A stretch of 64,000 bases of DNA. It comes from Seiridium cupressi (taxonomy: Eukaryota > Ascomycota > Sordariomycetes > Amphisphaeriales > Sporocadaceae). Below are positions 10,082-21,408 of this stretch, one piece after another. Position 1 is the stretch's first letter. Each line of letters starts with the position of its first letter. Below the pieces are notes generated by a model. That model was not told the DNA's origin, did no database searches, and saw nothing but the letters and a program-made list of their open reading frames with translations. The stretch is from assembly GCA_036674765.1 (NCBI GenBank), contig JARVKI010000040.1, forward strand, positions 186,001-250,000, read 5' to 3'. A program made the translations under genes and the position numbers.

Positions 10082-11200
10082 TTATGACTTCAGGCTCCGC
10101 CGCCTACTCGGCTTTAGGCCACTGAGTATGCCTCTCTTGGACGGGGTGAGTGGAGTTATTGGCGTGATGGGCGGTAATGTGGTAACGGACTTGGAAGTAG
10201 CATTTCGTCTCGCCGACCTAAGAATATCGCTATACCGTACTGGCGAGCGAGGCGAATCCGTAGGCTCAATTGGGCTCTCCAATTCTGGAGCCCGCACTGC
10301 TGCGCTTGCCACTAGTTGTGGTAGGTTTATGGTCGATACGGGTAGAGAGGGTAATGTAACGTCCTCCCTGGAGATTGTAGCAGTAGACGACGGCCGTAGG
10401 AATGGCCTGCTTCGCTTCCTGACCAGACTAAATGTTCTCTGCACACGGTTCAGCGGCTTTGAAGCCCGTATAGCCCCGTCCAGTTGATCCTCCTTGGCCG
10501 TATCGTGGGTGTAAGGTGTCTCTGCGAAAGGATCTTCCTTCAAAAACGAGGGCTGACCAGCCGGGATCAAGCTGCTTGTCCGTGGTGGGTGGAACTCGAC
10601 AGGTGCCGAGCTCTCAGAGGGCGTCTCGATCGAGCTATCACTCTCGGAGCTCGAATCTGTGGCAGACGATGTTACAGATCGCCTCGGAGAAGGCAGGTCC
10701 ACGAGGCAAGGTTTGCCGGAGTAGATGACTGAAACAACCCGAGCTGTGTCCTCGTAGCTCTTCCTCCGTGACAGCGATCCCTCCGAAACCTCACTGCAGG
10801 AGTCGTAGTCGTAGTCTGAGAATTCGTCTGCAGACGACGAGGCGTCCTCCTCCGAAGACATGTATGCATCGTGGGGCGTCGTTAGAGATTGTGTGGCTGT
10901 TTCGATTGAGCTTAACTTGAGGCTGTCGAGTAACCGTGAGGCTCGTAAGCTGGACTTTTGCGGCAGGGCAGGAGGCTCCACAAACGTGGTCTGCTGCTTT
11001 GACTCCTTGACCATGGTGGCCTCGCCTAATAAGCAGTCCTCGTCCATGCCTGCGAATTCGTCGAGCAGGTCGGCGTCGTACGTGGAGCGGGTTGAGTAGC
11101 TATGGTGCGATTGAGCAGTCGGGGGCTGCGTGGTGACCTTCTCAGATGTGTCCAACTGCTTTACGCTCGTCATGGAGGAAACGCCGTCCACTTGAGCCAT
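10082..11200 (-). CDS. Conserved-type disordered protein, function unknown
   Basis: A single exon of 372 codons starts at ATG 11200. The product is rich in Ser, Thr, Pro and acidic residues and has no obvious globular domain, membrane segment or signal peptide. Seen features are an acidic, tyrosine-containing patch (DEFSDYDYDS, about 123-132), a short ordered-looking motif VVSVIYSGKPCLVDLPSPRR (about 154-173), several SP/TP sites, and a basic C-terminus (GLKPSRRRSLKS). Many SP, TP and RxxS sites suggest phosphorylation. The short hydrophobic motif inside disorder is a plausible docking site (inference). I do not recognise a named family. It stands alone between two gene-free stretches, with the same strand and codon style as coding genes in the window. 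Confidence 0.82.
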   Translation of the reverse strand: MAQVDGVSSMTSVKQLDTSEKVTTQPPTAQSHHSYSTRSTYDADLLDEFAGMDEDCLLGEATMVKESKQQTTFVEPPALPQKSSLRASRLLDSLKLSSIETATQSLTTPHDAYMSSEEDASSSADEFSDYDYDSCSEVSEGSLSRRKSYEDTARVVSVIYSGKPCLVDLPSPRRSVTSSATDSSSESDSSIETPSESSAPVEFHPPRTSSLIPAGQPSFLKEDPFAETPYTHDTAKEDQLDGAIRASKPLNRVQRTFSLVRKRSRPFLRPSSTATISREDVTLPSLPVSTINLPQLVASAAVRAPELESPIEPTDSPRSPVRYSDILRSARRNATSKSVTTLPPITPITPLTPSKRGILSGLKPSRRRSLKS

Positions 11201-14200
11201 GGCGGGCTGGTTTGAAGGTATTATGTGATTTCTCCCGCCGGTTCCTTCTCGTATAAGCGTTCGGTGTGGAGATGCGCCGTTATCTCTACTCGATCCACCC
11301 TAATATATCGTAAGCCTTGGGCTTGGGGGGGGGGGGGTCCAGGTGGAAGGGAAAGAAGACAATATGTGATATAGTATCAGTGCATACTAGCTGGCTAATG
11401 AAGGAGGGAGCGAGGGGTGTAAGTAGGTCTTCTAAGTGCAGACTTGCATGCCTTGGACCTGGGCCCACGAAAGTTGTCGACCCCTGGCCCCGGCCCCTAA
11501 CTAATGTAGTGCTAAGTGGCCCCTCGACCACGGAGCGATCAGGGAAACGTTTCTGCTTACTGAAGTGGGTGTGGTAGTGGCCGCTATGCAGACTTGGCGA
11601 AGTTGTGCACAAGGTCCGCTGGACGCAACCGGTTAGCGGAAGGATTTTGGTCGTCGATCGGTTCAACTGGAGGGCCGTTTCATGTAGAGGCCGGCGATTG
11701 CGAATTCCAGGTTCAGGTTGGCACAGGCCAGTATTGCAACGGTCATGTAGAGTTGGGGCCAAGGCAAAGCAAATGAGTTCGTTCCTGAAGAACAGGAGGG
11801 GCATGGACGGGGAATGATATAGTTCGGTCGTGACGACCTCGAGAGGCTGGACAGATCAACAAGTACAAGTACGTTGGTGAAGTCTATTTTCCGATTTCAT
11901 GGGAGCCGGTGCCCTGTTTCTGACTTCGCCGCTATTACCTCAGAGGACGGCTACCCAGTTCTGCCAGTGCAACTTGGAGGGTCCTCAAACCAGGGAAGCG
12001 AAGCCAGGGCCCGGCACCAACGAAGATATCGGACACCGAGTTTCGAACAACGTGGGCTGCCCTGGGCGCTGGCTGGCACTGGTGCGTGGAGGCCGAGCAA
12101 GGTTAACCTCTGGGGACAAACGGCTACCAGGGGCTGGTCGTGGGGCGATCACCCAGGGTCTTGGTTGGGTTCGCTTCACGCGTTTGATAGGGTCTCGAGT
12201 TAGTGTGAAGGAGATAGATGTCGCGCCCATGAGTTTCCCATGTTTGCTAGTTTTCTAGAAACAGCAGCTGGGCGCTAAATCAACGTGCGCTCCAGCGCGC
12301 CATAGTAGCGCCAAGGGGAGATTGAATGCGATGATGAACGCCGTGGCGTAAGCTTGCAGTCTGCAGCCTGGGGAGAGGGAAAAAACCCATCCGTCTATAC
12401 AAGGCACATGGGTGGTTGACGACAGAGGCACTCTACTTGTTGCTCACCGTATCTAGTGGGCTGTCGTCTCCTATTCTCCACCAAAGAAAAACCTTTTTCG
12501 CTGTGGATATGGAGGTTGGAGCATCAGATGATCGGTGATATGGATTTCGTAATACTAGAAAAAGCTAGAGGATGCGGCGTCTGCAATTGCACTTCACGGC
12601 TTTCCCCGTCGCGTCACGAGATTCGAGCGAAAATCACAGATGAATGCTCTAAACTTGGCCGGCCTGTCGCACCAGAAGGGATATACGGAACATGGGGCGC
12701 GCAGACAAAAAGTTGCGATGCGATGGAGCTCAATTGCAAATTCGCACTCGAACTTTTTCATTCAAAACTAGCTGATGTCCAGCAAGAGCTTGCAGCCAGC
12801 GTCGGTGGAAATTCCCATGCTTTCTAGTCCGACACACGTTACAATTGCAAGCGGCATACGGGACTCACGATGCTGCCGGAATACGGCTGGCTAGGATCGC
12901 CGCTAATCGTTGGCGCTTAACTATGTAGAGTGCGCGCTGACTTATTTAGTAGCCATCAGAGTTTACGACAACACACCCCCTCCTATTTCCTCACACAGTT
13001 TCCCATCAGAGGGCTCAGGTGGCCGGTCCTGGGCTGTTCAATAGTCTGAAGTTTCCCACCTCAAGACAGCAGCTTCAGCCGAGTCAAGCAAGACATGGCA
13101 GAAGATGCACAAAAACGGAGCCGGTCATGTGCCTGGTGACAGCTAGGCCAAGACTGGAGTTGTCGATCAGCGCGAAACAGGGGAGCTGGCGATCCAACGC
13201 CCAATCACATTACACCATCCGTTTTGTGCGATGTGCTGTCACAGCTGGTCGGGTCCAGCAGCGCTACCACCTCATCCCACAGCGCTGCCGTTGCGATACC
13301 TCATTGTTCAGTCCAACACACCCATCTTTCTCGTAGCGTCGGCGACTCTACAAATCAAGTCGAAGTATGTTCAGTGAGCCCATAGAAGGCCTCTTTAGCT
13401 CCCTTTACTGCAGCATTTTGTGACGGCAAAGGAGGTTTACCACCGGCTGTTGTCCATCTCAACAGTGGGCGCCCAATCAGGAGGCTCTCGCGGGGGTTGT
13501 CTCATACGATCGCAGCCAGGTTTCGAGGACCTTACATGCTGCTCGTAGGCAATGAAACATCACCAAGCATTGCCGTTCGTCTGATCTTCAACCGGCTGCC
13601 CCAAAAGGCCCGAGGACTGGATAAGCAGCTTGCAGCCGAAGACGCAAAACAATTCTGATGTCCGAATTGCTTCACGTACCTGCATTCCACATGGCGGGCT
13701 CCTTCTCTCGCAGCATTTCGTAACGTCGATTGTTTCTGTCCATGATTTGCTTCATGGGCAATCCTTCTAGCGATCCAGGTTCCTGCGATTGTCCGATGGA
13801 CGAGAGAACACATTTCGCGGCGTCATTGGGGGAGGCAGGGAAGCTGCCCCTCAGGGAAGTGCATGCAAATGCGCATCATCAAACATTACAGGATTTTGAG
13901 TTTTGGATCACCAGTTTCCAGAATGCCACCGGCTTTTTTCGACGGGTGCCAGATGGCGTCACTCAAAAGGCCATTGGAAAGGCTGATCCATTGCCTGTCG
14001 TCTCAAGCACTGAGACCGGCCAATCACATACCATGGGGCATGTCTCTTCCTAGCTATACTGTAAATGGTATAGTTTGAGCTAATTTAAGCTCATGGAACC
14101 CAGTCGAGAGGCTAGCAATGAGGCTAAACTCTTCTTTCTCAACTTCATCGCTCGAGGGGCACGAGTCGAGCACAGCTGTACCGTAGTAAGCTGACCCATC

Positions 14201-17200
14201 AATTTCTGTTCTCCCGATCTCACCGGGAAGCTATTTAGACTCAGCATAGGCGAGAAGACCGAGATTCGTCTTGAGGCAGTTGGGTCGCTGTCCGATGCTG
14301 TACCACGGCCCTTCATCTGCATTGCGGGCCTGCGGGTATGCATCGTTGATCGTCTGGAGGATTCAAGGGTCTAAGGGTCTTATCCACTTCCGCAATCCTT
14401 TTGGGTTGATAGCGCTTCCTTGGGATGATACACTTGCCATCATCGGAATTCGAGTCTCGCCATGATCAACTCTATGGTCTTGCCCGCAGTGCAACCCTCG
14501 GGCGCGTCATGTAACCGGGGTTGAACCCGTCTCGCGTCTATGAAGCTGTGTCGGCGCCAATCGTTTCAGCGATCCTGATCATGGAGATCGAGGGAGCAAC
14601 GCCCTGGCAGACCAAAGGAAAGCGCCCGAATATCATCTGATCTCCGATTGCCCCCCTACTACACGCCACAAAGGTAGATCTAACAATAGTAACTTTCGTG
14701 GAGGCGGCAGATACTTCTCAACCCATGCACGACTTCTCTTGGCAACGTTGGGGATGCGCTGAGTTCATGACTCTCGTTCATCTACGATCTGTAGCCTCCC
14801 TGGGACTTATCCCGAAAAGCATCGGCACATCAAGCAGGCCTCCCTACGTCCAATACCTCACCCGTTGCTCTTGCAAGCTCCAACAACTCCGTGGTAAGCT
14901 GGTCAGGCGAAGCTGGATAATCCTCAGCCTCACCGAACAGCGGAAGCGACAGCTTCCGACTGGTTGGCCCCAATTTGGTCACATCAATTCAAGCCCCTGA
15001 CGTTGAATACATACATAAGTAACACTACTCAAAGTACCGTCACATATTTCGGCACACCTACCAAGGTTACTGCGCAAATTTGACTGTGCCACTGTCTTGC
15101 AAGACCGCAGGACGTCAATCACAGTATCCTTTCTGCAGCGAAAAGTAACTTGCTTAGACGCCTCGATCAAGACGAACGGATCTGCGGCAGGTTATGGGGG
15201 CTATGTCTTGAAGCGGGCTTCGAAGGATTGAACTATATGTATCCTGCCCATTGCAGAAACAGTGCTGCATCATTATCCCGTCTCTGAAAGGAGTGGAGAC
15301 TCCAGATCAACACCTATACTTGACTCCACTTCCTACGTCTATCGTACCAATAGCACAATTTGTAGGTGATCAGGATTTCTAAAGTGGTAAGGTCTTGCAC
15401 ATCCGATGACTTCCTTTTGTGTAGGTCGTTACAGGGACCAGTCGTTGGCTGCACGCACTGGCTATTTTCAACCCAACAAACGTGATGGGGGCATCGCCAC
15501 GACCAACATGAACAGACGGACTGCTTGCTAATTCCTTCATCCCCACTCGAGCGGAACTACGTGCACTCGCGGATCACACAAAATGATAAGATTTCGTGTT
15601 GCAAGGTTGCTTCCAGGAGTGTCAGAGCGGGATTATGTGTCCTCAGGTGAAAATGGTGCTCCGATCTTTTCGGTTTGCCCATAAACCCGATTCTGACAAG
15701 TGCTAGGTATACCTCCTTCAATTAGGTTTCTGTCTACCCTAGTCAATGTCAACCCTGATTGGTCCATCTGTTTGAGGCTGACGGTCGAAGGATTTCTAGG
15801 GTAGCACGGCATGACACCTGAGACAAACCTACTTGGGCATGTAAGATGCAAAATAGCTTATCTAATACTCAAGTTGGGGCGAGCTGAAAACAAAACCTCT
15901 TAATCTCCCCAAGAGCACGCCGCTGAGTAAGTGGTGTCGTGGGGCCATGGCATTTAATATTGGGTCCATCTAGTGTAGGCCATTCAATCCAACCTATTCC
16001 GGCCCCAAGACAATATATATATTTGCAGAAGTGAGGTATTTTGATCAGTTGAGATTTATAAGCATGCGAACTGCATCGAATCCCCCCGGACCGGCATGCA
16101 GATGCACCGCTGATGGCGAGGTCCAAATCCTCCAGGAATACAGAACCGAAAGGGTGGTGTCAGGCGTCCACCTCCCGCTTGCTTATATGTCAGCTGTTTC
16201 AGGGGCCAATAAGCACGTCGTCTACAATTGTGCATGAGACGCCAAGACGCAGAACTTCCAGGCGTGCCCGACGATATCACTTCACTTGGGGCAGACAGAT
16301 GGGCCCAGAGGGCGATTATACATTGTCCGAAAGTGATGGAAGTAGACGATACAGGATCAGGGTCCGTAAGAAGGGAGGTCCGGACCATGACCTCCCTATT
16401 CTTACGTGCTAGGGAGGAAGCATCCAACAGCGAGCATCTAACAGCAAGAAGGCTATGGCCATGTGGACTTCTAGGCCACTGCTTGGTAAGGCACAGGTGG
16501 GAGTCAAGCAGTTTCAGTCGGTCCAATGGAAACTCAGACTTGAATTCAACCCCTATCTTCTCAGACTCGGGCCAACTATCAATCGCTCAGCTACTCAGAT
16601 CGGACAGCGGATTTTACGGAGAAGAACGGTCAAAGGTCCGGATTATCCAAAGCATATGCTCTGCGGAGCTTTGCTCAGAACAAGCGCAGGGTTTGGTAGC
16701 TTAACCAGTTGTATACCCGTTCTCAGTACGGCCCCTAATCGTTGAAACAAATCAGCATGAGAACCGGACGCTATGTCGCGACTATGGAGCCAATCAACAA
16801 ACAGCGCTACCAAGAAAGCAAGAGACACTAGAGCAAGCTGTCGTGTATAGAACGACCGATCGACACGCTGCTACCGACCAAAAACCTTAAATTCTTGTCG
16901 GTAACCGGATCGTTCAGTAGGGTCATACATAGTAGTAGATGGATCGTTTCTAGTTTGGAAAAAAACCTTAAAACGATCGCGTCCCATGGGACTTAGTTTT
17001 CGACGGCTCCATGTATGTTCTGCAGAAGCCTCCTGCAAAACCACGCGGCGCCGTCACGCTACGGTGAACACTAGAGCAAGAGGAACTGCCCTGCTTCACT
17101 CGTAGATGCGCTAGACGTCACTGGAAGTCACGCGGGACCGAGATCGACTGTCCATCGTCCCGCAATGCATAGTGACGAGCTTTTGTTTGATCCGGAGCAT

Positions 17201-17725
17201 ATTTGTCTGTCTGCTCAACTTGGAGTCACAATGTCCGTGGAGCAGTCTCAAGGATCTCTGCAACGATTGGAATTTGCAGTAGAGGATACGCCAACCGAAT
17301 CCAACGGATCCCGCCGCTGCGAAGTCCGGGAAGGCTTGCCCGTAGCATGATAGAGACATTCGCGAGGTCTGAGTCGCATGGAAGACTTTCACCACCTGTA
17401 CTTCGTGATGGGTTGATAGATATTGGTGAGGAAGCTTATCAGCCAGGAAAGATGGGCCAACTCCAAACCCCGTCCTAAACCGGCTCATTCATTTACATTT
17501 GTGAGCAGTTCTCCGTGAAAGCGGTCTGAGATGAACCGCGCCATGCGCAGATCTGCTAAAGCCATGCTCCCTGATGATTAAAATGGCGAAGCACATACGA
17601 TCATTTGCTAAGACCACGTTCCGTGCTCAAGTTCGTGGGCGAGTAAAATACATTTTATTGTATTATTGACTTACTTCTGTCTCTGAGCTGTGTTGACTTG
17701 CTGCTGTCTATTTTCCTTCGTCTCC
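11201..17725. other. Gene-free stretch, 6.5 kb, with inverted repeats
   Basis: This is the longest stretch without a supportable gene. Open frames are short, of unlike composition, often lack ATG, and occur on both strands at once. It holds a G13 run near 11325, an imperfect stem-loop at 16365-16406, a repeated AAAAACCTTAAA motif near 16880 and 16970, and a near-palindrome TGAGCTAATTTAAGCTCA near 14074. It could be a decayed mobile element, a long non-coding locus or a heavily spliced gene that I could not resolve. Confidence 0.5.
16365..16406. repeat. Imperfect inverted repeat (stem-loop)
   Basis: CGTAAGAAGGGAGGTC at 16365-16380 pairs with GACCTCCCTATTCTTACG at 16389-16406, apart from a two-base bulge. 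The loop is 8 nt. It lies inside the gene-free stretch. Confidence 0.75.
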
Positions 17726-20290
17726 TCATAGTGGTGGCAGCTCCTCGCGACAAATTGGACACTGTAACCTGAACCTCATCCAACCTTCCAAACAAGTACT
17801 ATGGAAGATATGTCTGCAGGGCGTCACCATGTATACCCTTCTGGCGAAGACACCGGTTACTCCACCACTCGGGTCATTCTCACCGGCTTTGACGACTGGC
17901 ACCTCAAGCACCTCCCGGCAAATTGCACAGTCTATAGTATGTATGGTGGTGCTTTTGTTCGCATCACCGCCGCTTTTTGTACGTTCTAGCGTTGGTGAGC
18001 TAGGTGTCGAGTCAGAAGTACCCAGCACCAAGCCGATGGGCAGCCCGCCGCTCTCCACACCGTCTTCGCGGAGAATAGGGTGGTATTCCCATGCCTCTGG
18101 CATCCATCCCTTTGGCACACCAAACCTCGGGCCCAGCACGTTCTGCGCTGCTAGAATCCATACTTGCAGCCAGAGCCAGCCCGCGAGCACAGCAAAGGCC
18201 GTCCAGTCCGGGGTTGCGAAAGCAAAGTTGTCCTTGAACAAGTAGAAGTACGCGATGGGCAGAATGCGGAGGATAGACTGCCCGATGACAAAACGCCATG
18301 AAAGTGCACGGCGGCAGTTTCGATAAATGTTCCGATATATCTGCGGCACCCAAAGTGAAAGGTAGGCAAAGGCAAGCATGTTGAAATATATCGACCGCAG
18401 GACAGGCCGCCAGGTCGCTGCGGCGAGTGAGAGAAAGAGGATTGTTATGCCAGACATGATGAGATGGCCGAAGATGGTACCTAACGGTGTGGATTGGTTG
18501 GTGGTCTGGGTATTCGCTGTATTTGGAGCGGTTGCTGGCAAGGGTAGACCAGGTTGAGGATTATTCGTGACCTCTTCGATCTCGGCGTCGATGTCCTGAT
18601 CCGATGGTATAATTATTGGTGGTGATGGCGGGCGTGGAGTGGCACGACGAGCAGCCGTAGATTGTATTGTGTTGGCATCTGTATTTGGAGTGGCTGCCGT
18701 TGTGGGAAGCGGTGCAGGTGTTGCTGGCGGCCGCGGCGTGTTGGTCGTCGACGTAGCTTGTCTCTCGCGGTCTCGTCGCCTCCATTCTGGCTCCTGAACC
18801 ACATATATTTCACTGAGAAAGCAAATCCCAATTGTCGTAGCTAAGCAAGCAGCTCCGGTAATGAACAGAGCGGGTAGCAAAGTAGTTGAAGCTGTCAAAG
18901 CCCACGCTACTGATCCCGAAAAGATGATTCCGTCAGCCAGCAGTATCATGCTCGCAGTATAGAAGCTGATCCGTCCAAGAGTGGATGGCGTCGAAGCCTG
19001 TTTCATCTGGATCTTGAGAAGTTGGACCTGGCCAAAGATGGTGGCACCAAATCCCAACATCCAATACCCAACATCGTGCAGCCATTGCTCCTGTTTCCAG
19101 CCTGACAAGTGCTGGCCATCCGCAATGGGGAAGTCTGGTGGCCCCTTCGTCTCGAGCATGAAAGCGCAGTCGGGCGAGTATACGACTGTAGACATCTGAA
19201 GTCTGGGGGGAGCATCGTGGGGAGCACCCTGAGGAAAGCGAAGTTCGCGCTCAAGCTCCTGGATAGCCTTGGCGACGTTCTCCGGTCCTGTGAGCGTGGG
19301 CTCGACGTTCAAGACACTCTTGTCTGGGGCATACGCTTGCATATAAACCACATATTCGCAATGAGGTGATGGCGCAAGAGGTTCTCCCGAGTCGTCGCCT
19401 GTTGAGTCCCAAGGATTTCCATGATCGGTGAAATAGCGTTTCTCCTTGGCACGCAGCATGTCGTCCAAGGTTCTGTTGAGAAGTGACCGGCTAGAGTCAA
19501 AGTACTCTTCTCGCGAAGTGAGGTGCGGGAGACCAAAGATACCGGCAAACTTTTCGCTCGTCGTCGTAAGTAATAGTGCTCCCTGTCGCGGCCAATGTAC
19601 ACCGTGGAGGCTCATTTCGGAACTAGACCCAGAACCCTCCTCATCATCGATCGTGACAGTCGCTGCTACCGCCCTTGCCTTGATATCGATTGGTGGAAGC
19701 TGACCTTTCTTGTGCGTATCTTCCTGCACCGGCTCGGTGCCAGCATCCTCGTTGTCATGAATTCGTATAAGCATCTTGCCCTCTCGCCCTGTAATATTTC
19801 TGCTCCAATCCATCGCCCAGCCAAGCCATTTAATTCCTGGTGTAATCTGGCTCAGGTTATAACTCGAATGCGTCCGCGATACTGACAACGATTTCCTGAT
19901 CCATGGCCCTCTGACCACACCGGACAAGTTCTGCCAGACCGGCGCCGCTGTGCTCGGTTCACCCACGGCATTTCGGCTCCACTCCTCACAGCGATCTCTG
20001 AAGCGTCCGAAGTCATCCCACACATAGCCGTCCTCCTCGCGAAACCCCGTCAGATTCAAGTAGCGCGGCTCGGTACCCGGGAAGGGTTGCTGGTCGTTGG
20101 CTAGTCGCGGGGAGAAGTCGCCCCAGTTCGTCGTATTCAGGACACCATGAGCGTCTCGTTGCCGCCCAAGCCGTGATCTTGTCAGAGATGGGGCTTGCAC
20201 GAACCCGGCGCCGTTATCGTTCGTCATGGTCCATAGCAGCAGCAATATGATCAGGAATATGATACTCTGGTTTTCGTTCGGAGGCGGCAT
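17726..20290 (-). CDS. dsc1: DSC E3 ubiquitin ligase complex subunit A (Tul1/Dsc1)
   Basis: One uninterrupted frame of 854 residues begins with a hydrophobic signal anchor (SIIFLIILLLLW). A long lumenal region follows, with DUF-like Tul1 features (YLNLTGFREEDGYVWDDFGR near 77-96), then several membrane helices from about 410 onward. A disordered Thr/Pro-rich loop (about 510-600) separates the helices. A C-terminal RING-H2 finger ends the protein (Cys788, Cys791, Cys825, His827, His830, Cys833, Cys844, Cys847). This order is that of yeast Tul1, fission-yeast Dsc1 and Aspergillus DscA. Those are Golgi/endosome membrane E3 ligases for protein quality control, and in some fungi for cleavage of the sterol regulator SREBP. 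Length and RING are intact. It is divergent from the HSBP1-like gene with 460 nt between the start codons. Confidence 0.95.
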   Translation of the reverse strand: MPPPNENQSIIFLIILLLLWTMTNDNGAGFVQAPSLTRSRLGRQRDAHGVLNTTNWGDFSPRLANDQQPFPGTEPRYLNLTGFREEDGYVWDDFGRFRDRCEEWSRNAVGEPSTAAPVWQNLSGVVRGPWIRKSLSVSRTHSSYNLSQITPGIKWLGWAMDWSRNITGREGKMLIRIHDNEDAGTEPVQEDTHKKGQLPPIDIKARAVAATVTIDDEEGSGSSSEMSLHGVHWPRQGALLLTTTSEKFAGIFGLPHLTSREEYFDSSRSLLNRTLDDMLRAKEKRYFTDHGNPWDSTGDDSGEPLAPSPHCEYVVYMQAYAPDKSVLNVEPTLTGPENVAKAIQELERELRFPQGAPHDAPPRLQMSTVVYSPDCAFMLETKGPPDFPIADGQHLSGWKQEQWLHDVGYWMLGFGATIFGQVQLLKIQMKQASTPSTLGRISFYTASMILLADGIIFSGSVAWALTASTTLLPALFITGAACLATTIGICFLSEIYVVQEPEWRRRDRERQATSTTNTPRPPATPAPLPTTAATPNTDANTIQSTAARRATPRPPSPPIIIPSDQDIDAEIEEVTNNPQPGLPLPATAPNTANTQTTNQSTPLGTIFGHLIMSGITILFLSLAAATWRPVLRSIYFNMLAFAYLSLWVPQIYRNIYRNCRRALSWRFVIGQSILRILPIAYFYLFKDNFAFATPDWTAFAVLAGWLWLQVWILAAQNVLGPRFGVPKGWMPEAWEYHPILREDGVESGGLPIGLVLGTSDSTPSSPTLERTKSGGDANKSTTIHTIDCAICREVLEVPVVKAGENDPSGGVTGVFARRVYMVTPCRHIFHSTCLEGWMRFRLQCPICREELPPL

Positions 20291-20750
20291 GGCGAAAGAT
20301 GCCTAGTAAGGCTCAGCTGGTTTGCATCTGTGCTTGGCAATCGGCTGTTTTGTCCATTGCGGCCTCACAGGTTGGACGTCTTTGACATGGTGTTCGGATG
20401 ACTGCGTTCATGGAGTTGGAGAAAAAGTTGGACGGATTGCGTGAGGTCATACGCCGTAGCTACCTAGAGCTTCGAGCCTCCGGGACGGAAGCTGCCAGTG
20501 GTTCGGGGCATTTCAGGGGCTCCACCAGCCGACCGTGCCACCTCGCGGGGTCCATTCCAGGCCTAACCTGTCGGAGATTTGGACCTCTTTCTCAACGCGA
20601 TCCCAGCAATTTGTACACGCGACTACCAACCGAAAACAGGCTATTAAAATACCGTGACACGAAAAGCCCGTCGAGGAACCACCACCGGCTTTGGAACACA
20701 TTCTTCGCAATAGGTCCAAGGTTTACAAAGCGACCGAGGCAAAGTCTACA
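20291..20750. promoter_or_regulatory. Shared upstream region of dsc1 and the HSBP1-like gene
   Basis: 460 nt separate two divergent start codons, so this must hold both promoters. An ATG at 20398 opens a frame that overlaps the HSBP1 start in another phase. If the transcript begins upstream of it, it would act as an upstream ORF. Confidence 0.5.
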
Positions 20751-21044
20751 ATGTCTTCCAAGAAAAGCGAGACCGCCAACAAGGAGCCATCCTCCAGCAC
20801 CGGCAACGTACGTAAACGTGTCGCATCACGCCTCTGCCTCCCGTGAGCTAACGAAACATGATCTCAGTCCTCGGATGAGCTGACCGTTGTCGTCGAGGAT
20901 CTTCTGAACTCGTTATCGAACAAGTTTGCTGGCGTGTCGAGCGAGATATTTGCCAAGATGGACGAGATGTCGCGGCGACTAGACAACCTTGAGGCGTCTT
21001 TACAGGCTCAACAAAACAACACGGGTTCATCGTCCTCTAAGTGA
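20751..21044 (+). CDS. Heat shock factor-binding protein 1-like small coiled-coil protein
   Basis: Two exons (20751-20807, 20868-21044) give 77 residues. Exon 1 encodes a polar Ser/Lys-rich tail. Exon 2 carries the conserved HSBP1 helix: ELTVVVEDLLNSLSNKF, then FAKMDEMSRRLDNLEASLQ, heptads expected to form a trimeric coiled coil. HSBP1 binds the trimerisation region of heat shock factor and also acts in WASH complex assembly in animals; fungal roles are poorly known. The length matches the family (about 75-80). The intron is 60 nt with donor GTACGT and acceptor CTCAG, and keeps the frame. Convergent with the PDI gene (365 nt gap). Confidence 0.88.
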
Positions 21045-21408
21045 GAGCAGGACAGGGAACTGTTTTACAACAGGTAGCCATGGCGTTAAGGAGTACATTC
21101 ACTTCGGAATTATGGGACTTGAGCCTGTATGATGAAGCTCACTGCCAATGAACATGTCTAGCGACGGCACGAGAGGCCACTACAAACGTGTAGAGAAACC
21201 ACGAACCATCTTGGTAGCATCCATCAGAGCAGACCAAGAGACATGGCAGGCATGATTAAGGCAATGGCCAAGAAAGACGGCGCCTCGGGGGTACAATACA
21301 ATCAGATTAGGACCAAAGGGTATGTTTTTGTGCTCTAGTTAAAAAGGACGAGACGCCTGCCTATAGTGCTTCATTATCATTCCCAACCGTTAGCTTTTAG
21401 AGCTGCTC
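21045..21408. other. Convergent 3' gap between HSBP1-like and PDI genes
   Basis: 364 nt shared by two 3' untranslated regions. I see no gene, repeat or clear terminator element. Confidence 0.6.

Noticed and set aside
11286..11804. 172-codon minus-strand frame over the G13 tract
   Set aside because: The frame translates the poly-G/C run as Pro repeats and has no domain; it lies upstream of the disordered-protein gene, in its probable promoter.
14480..14550. GGTTGAACCC resembling a tRNA B box
   Set aside because: No matching A box, acceptor stem or cloverleaf could be drawn around it.
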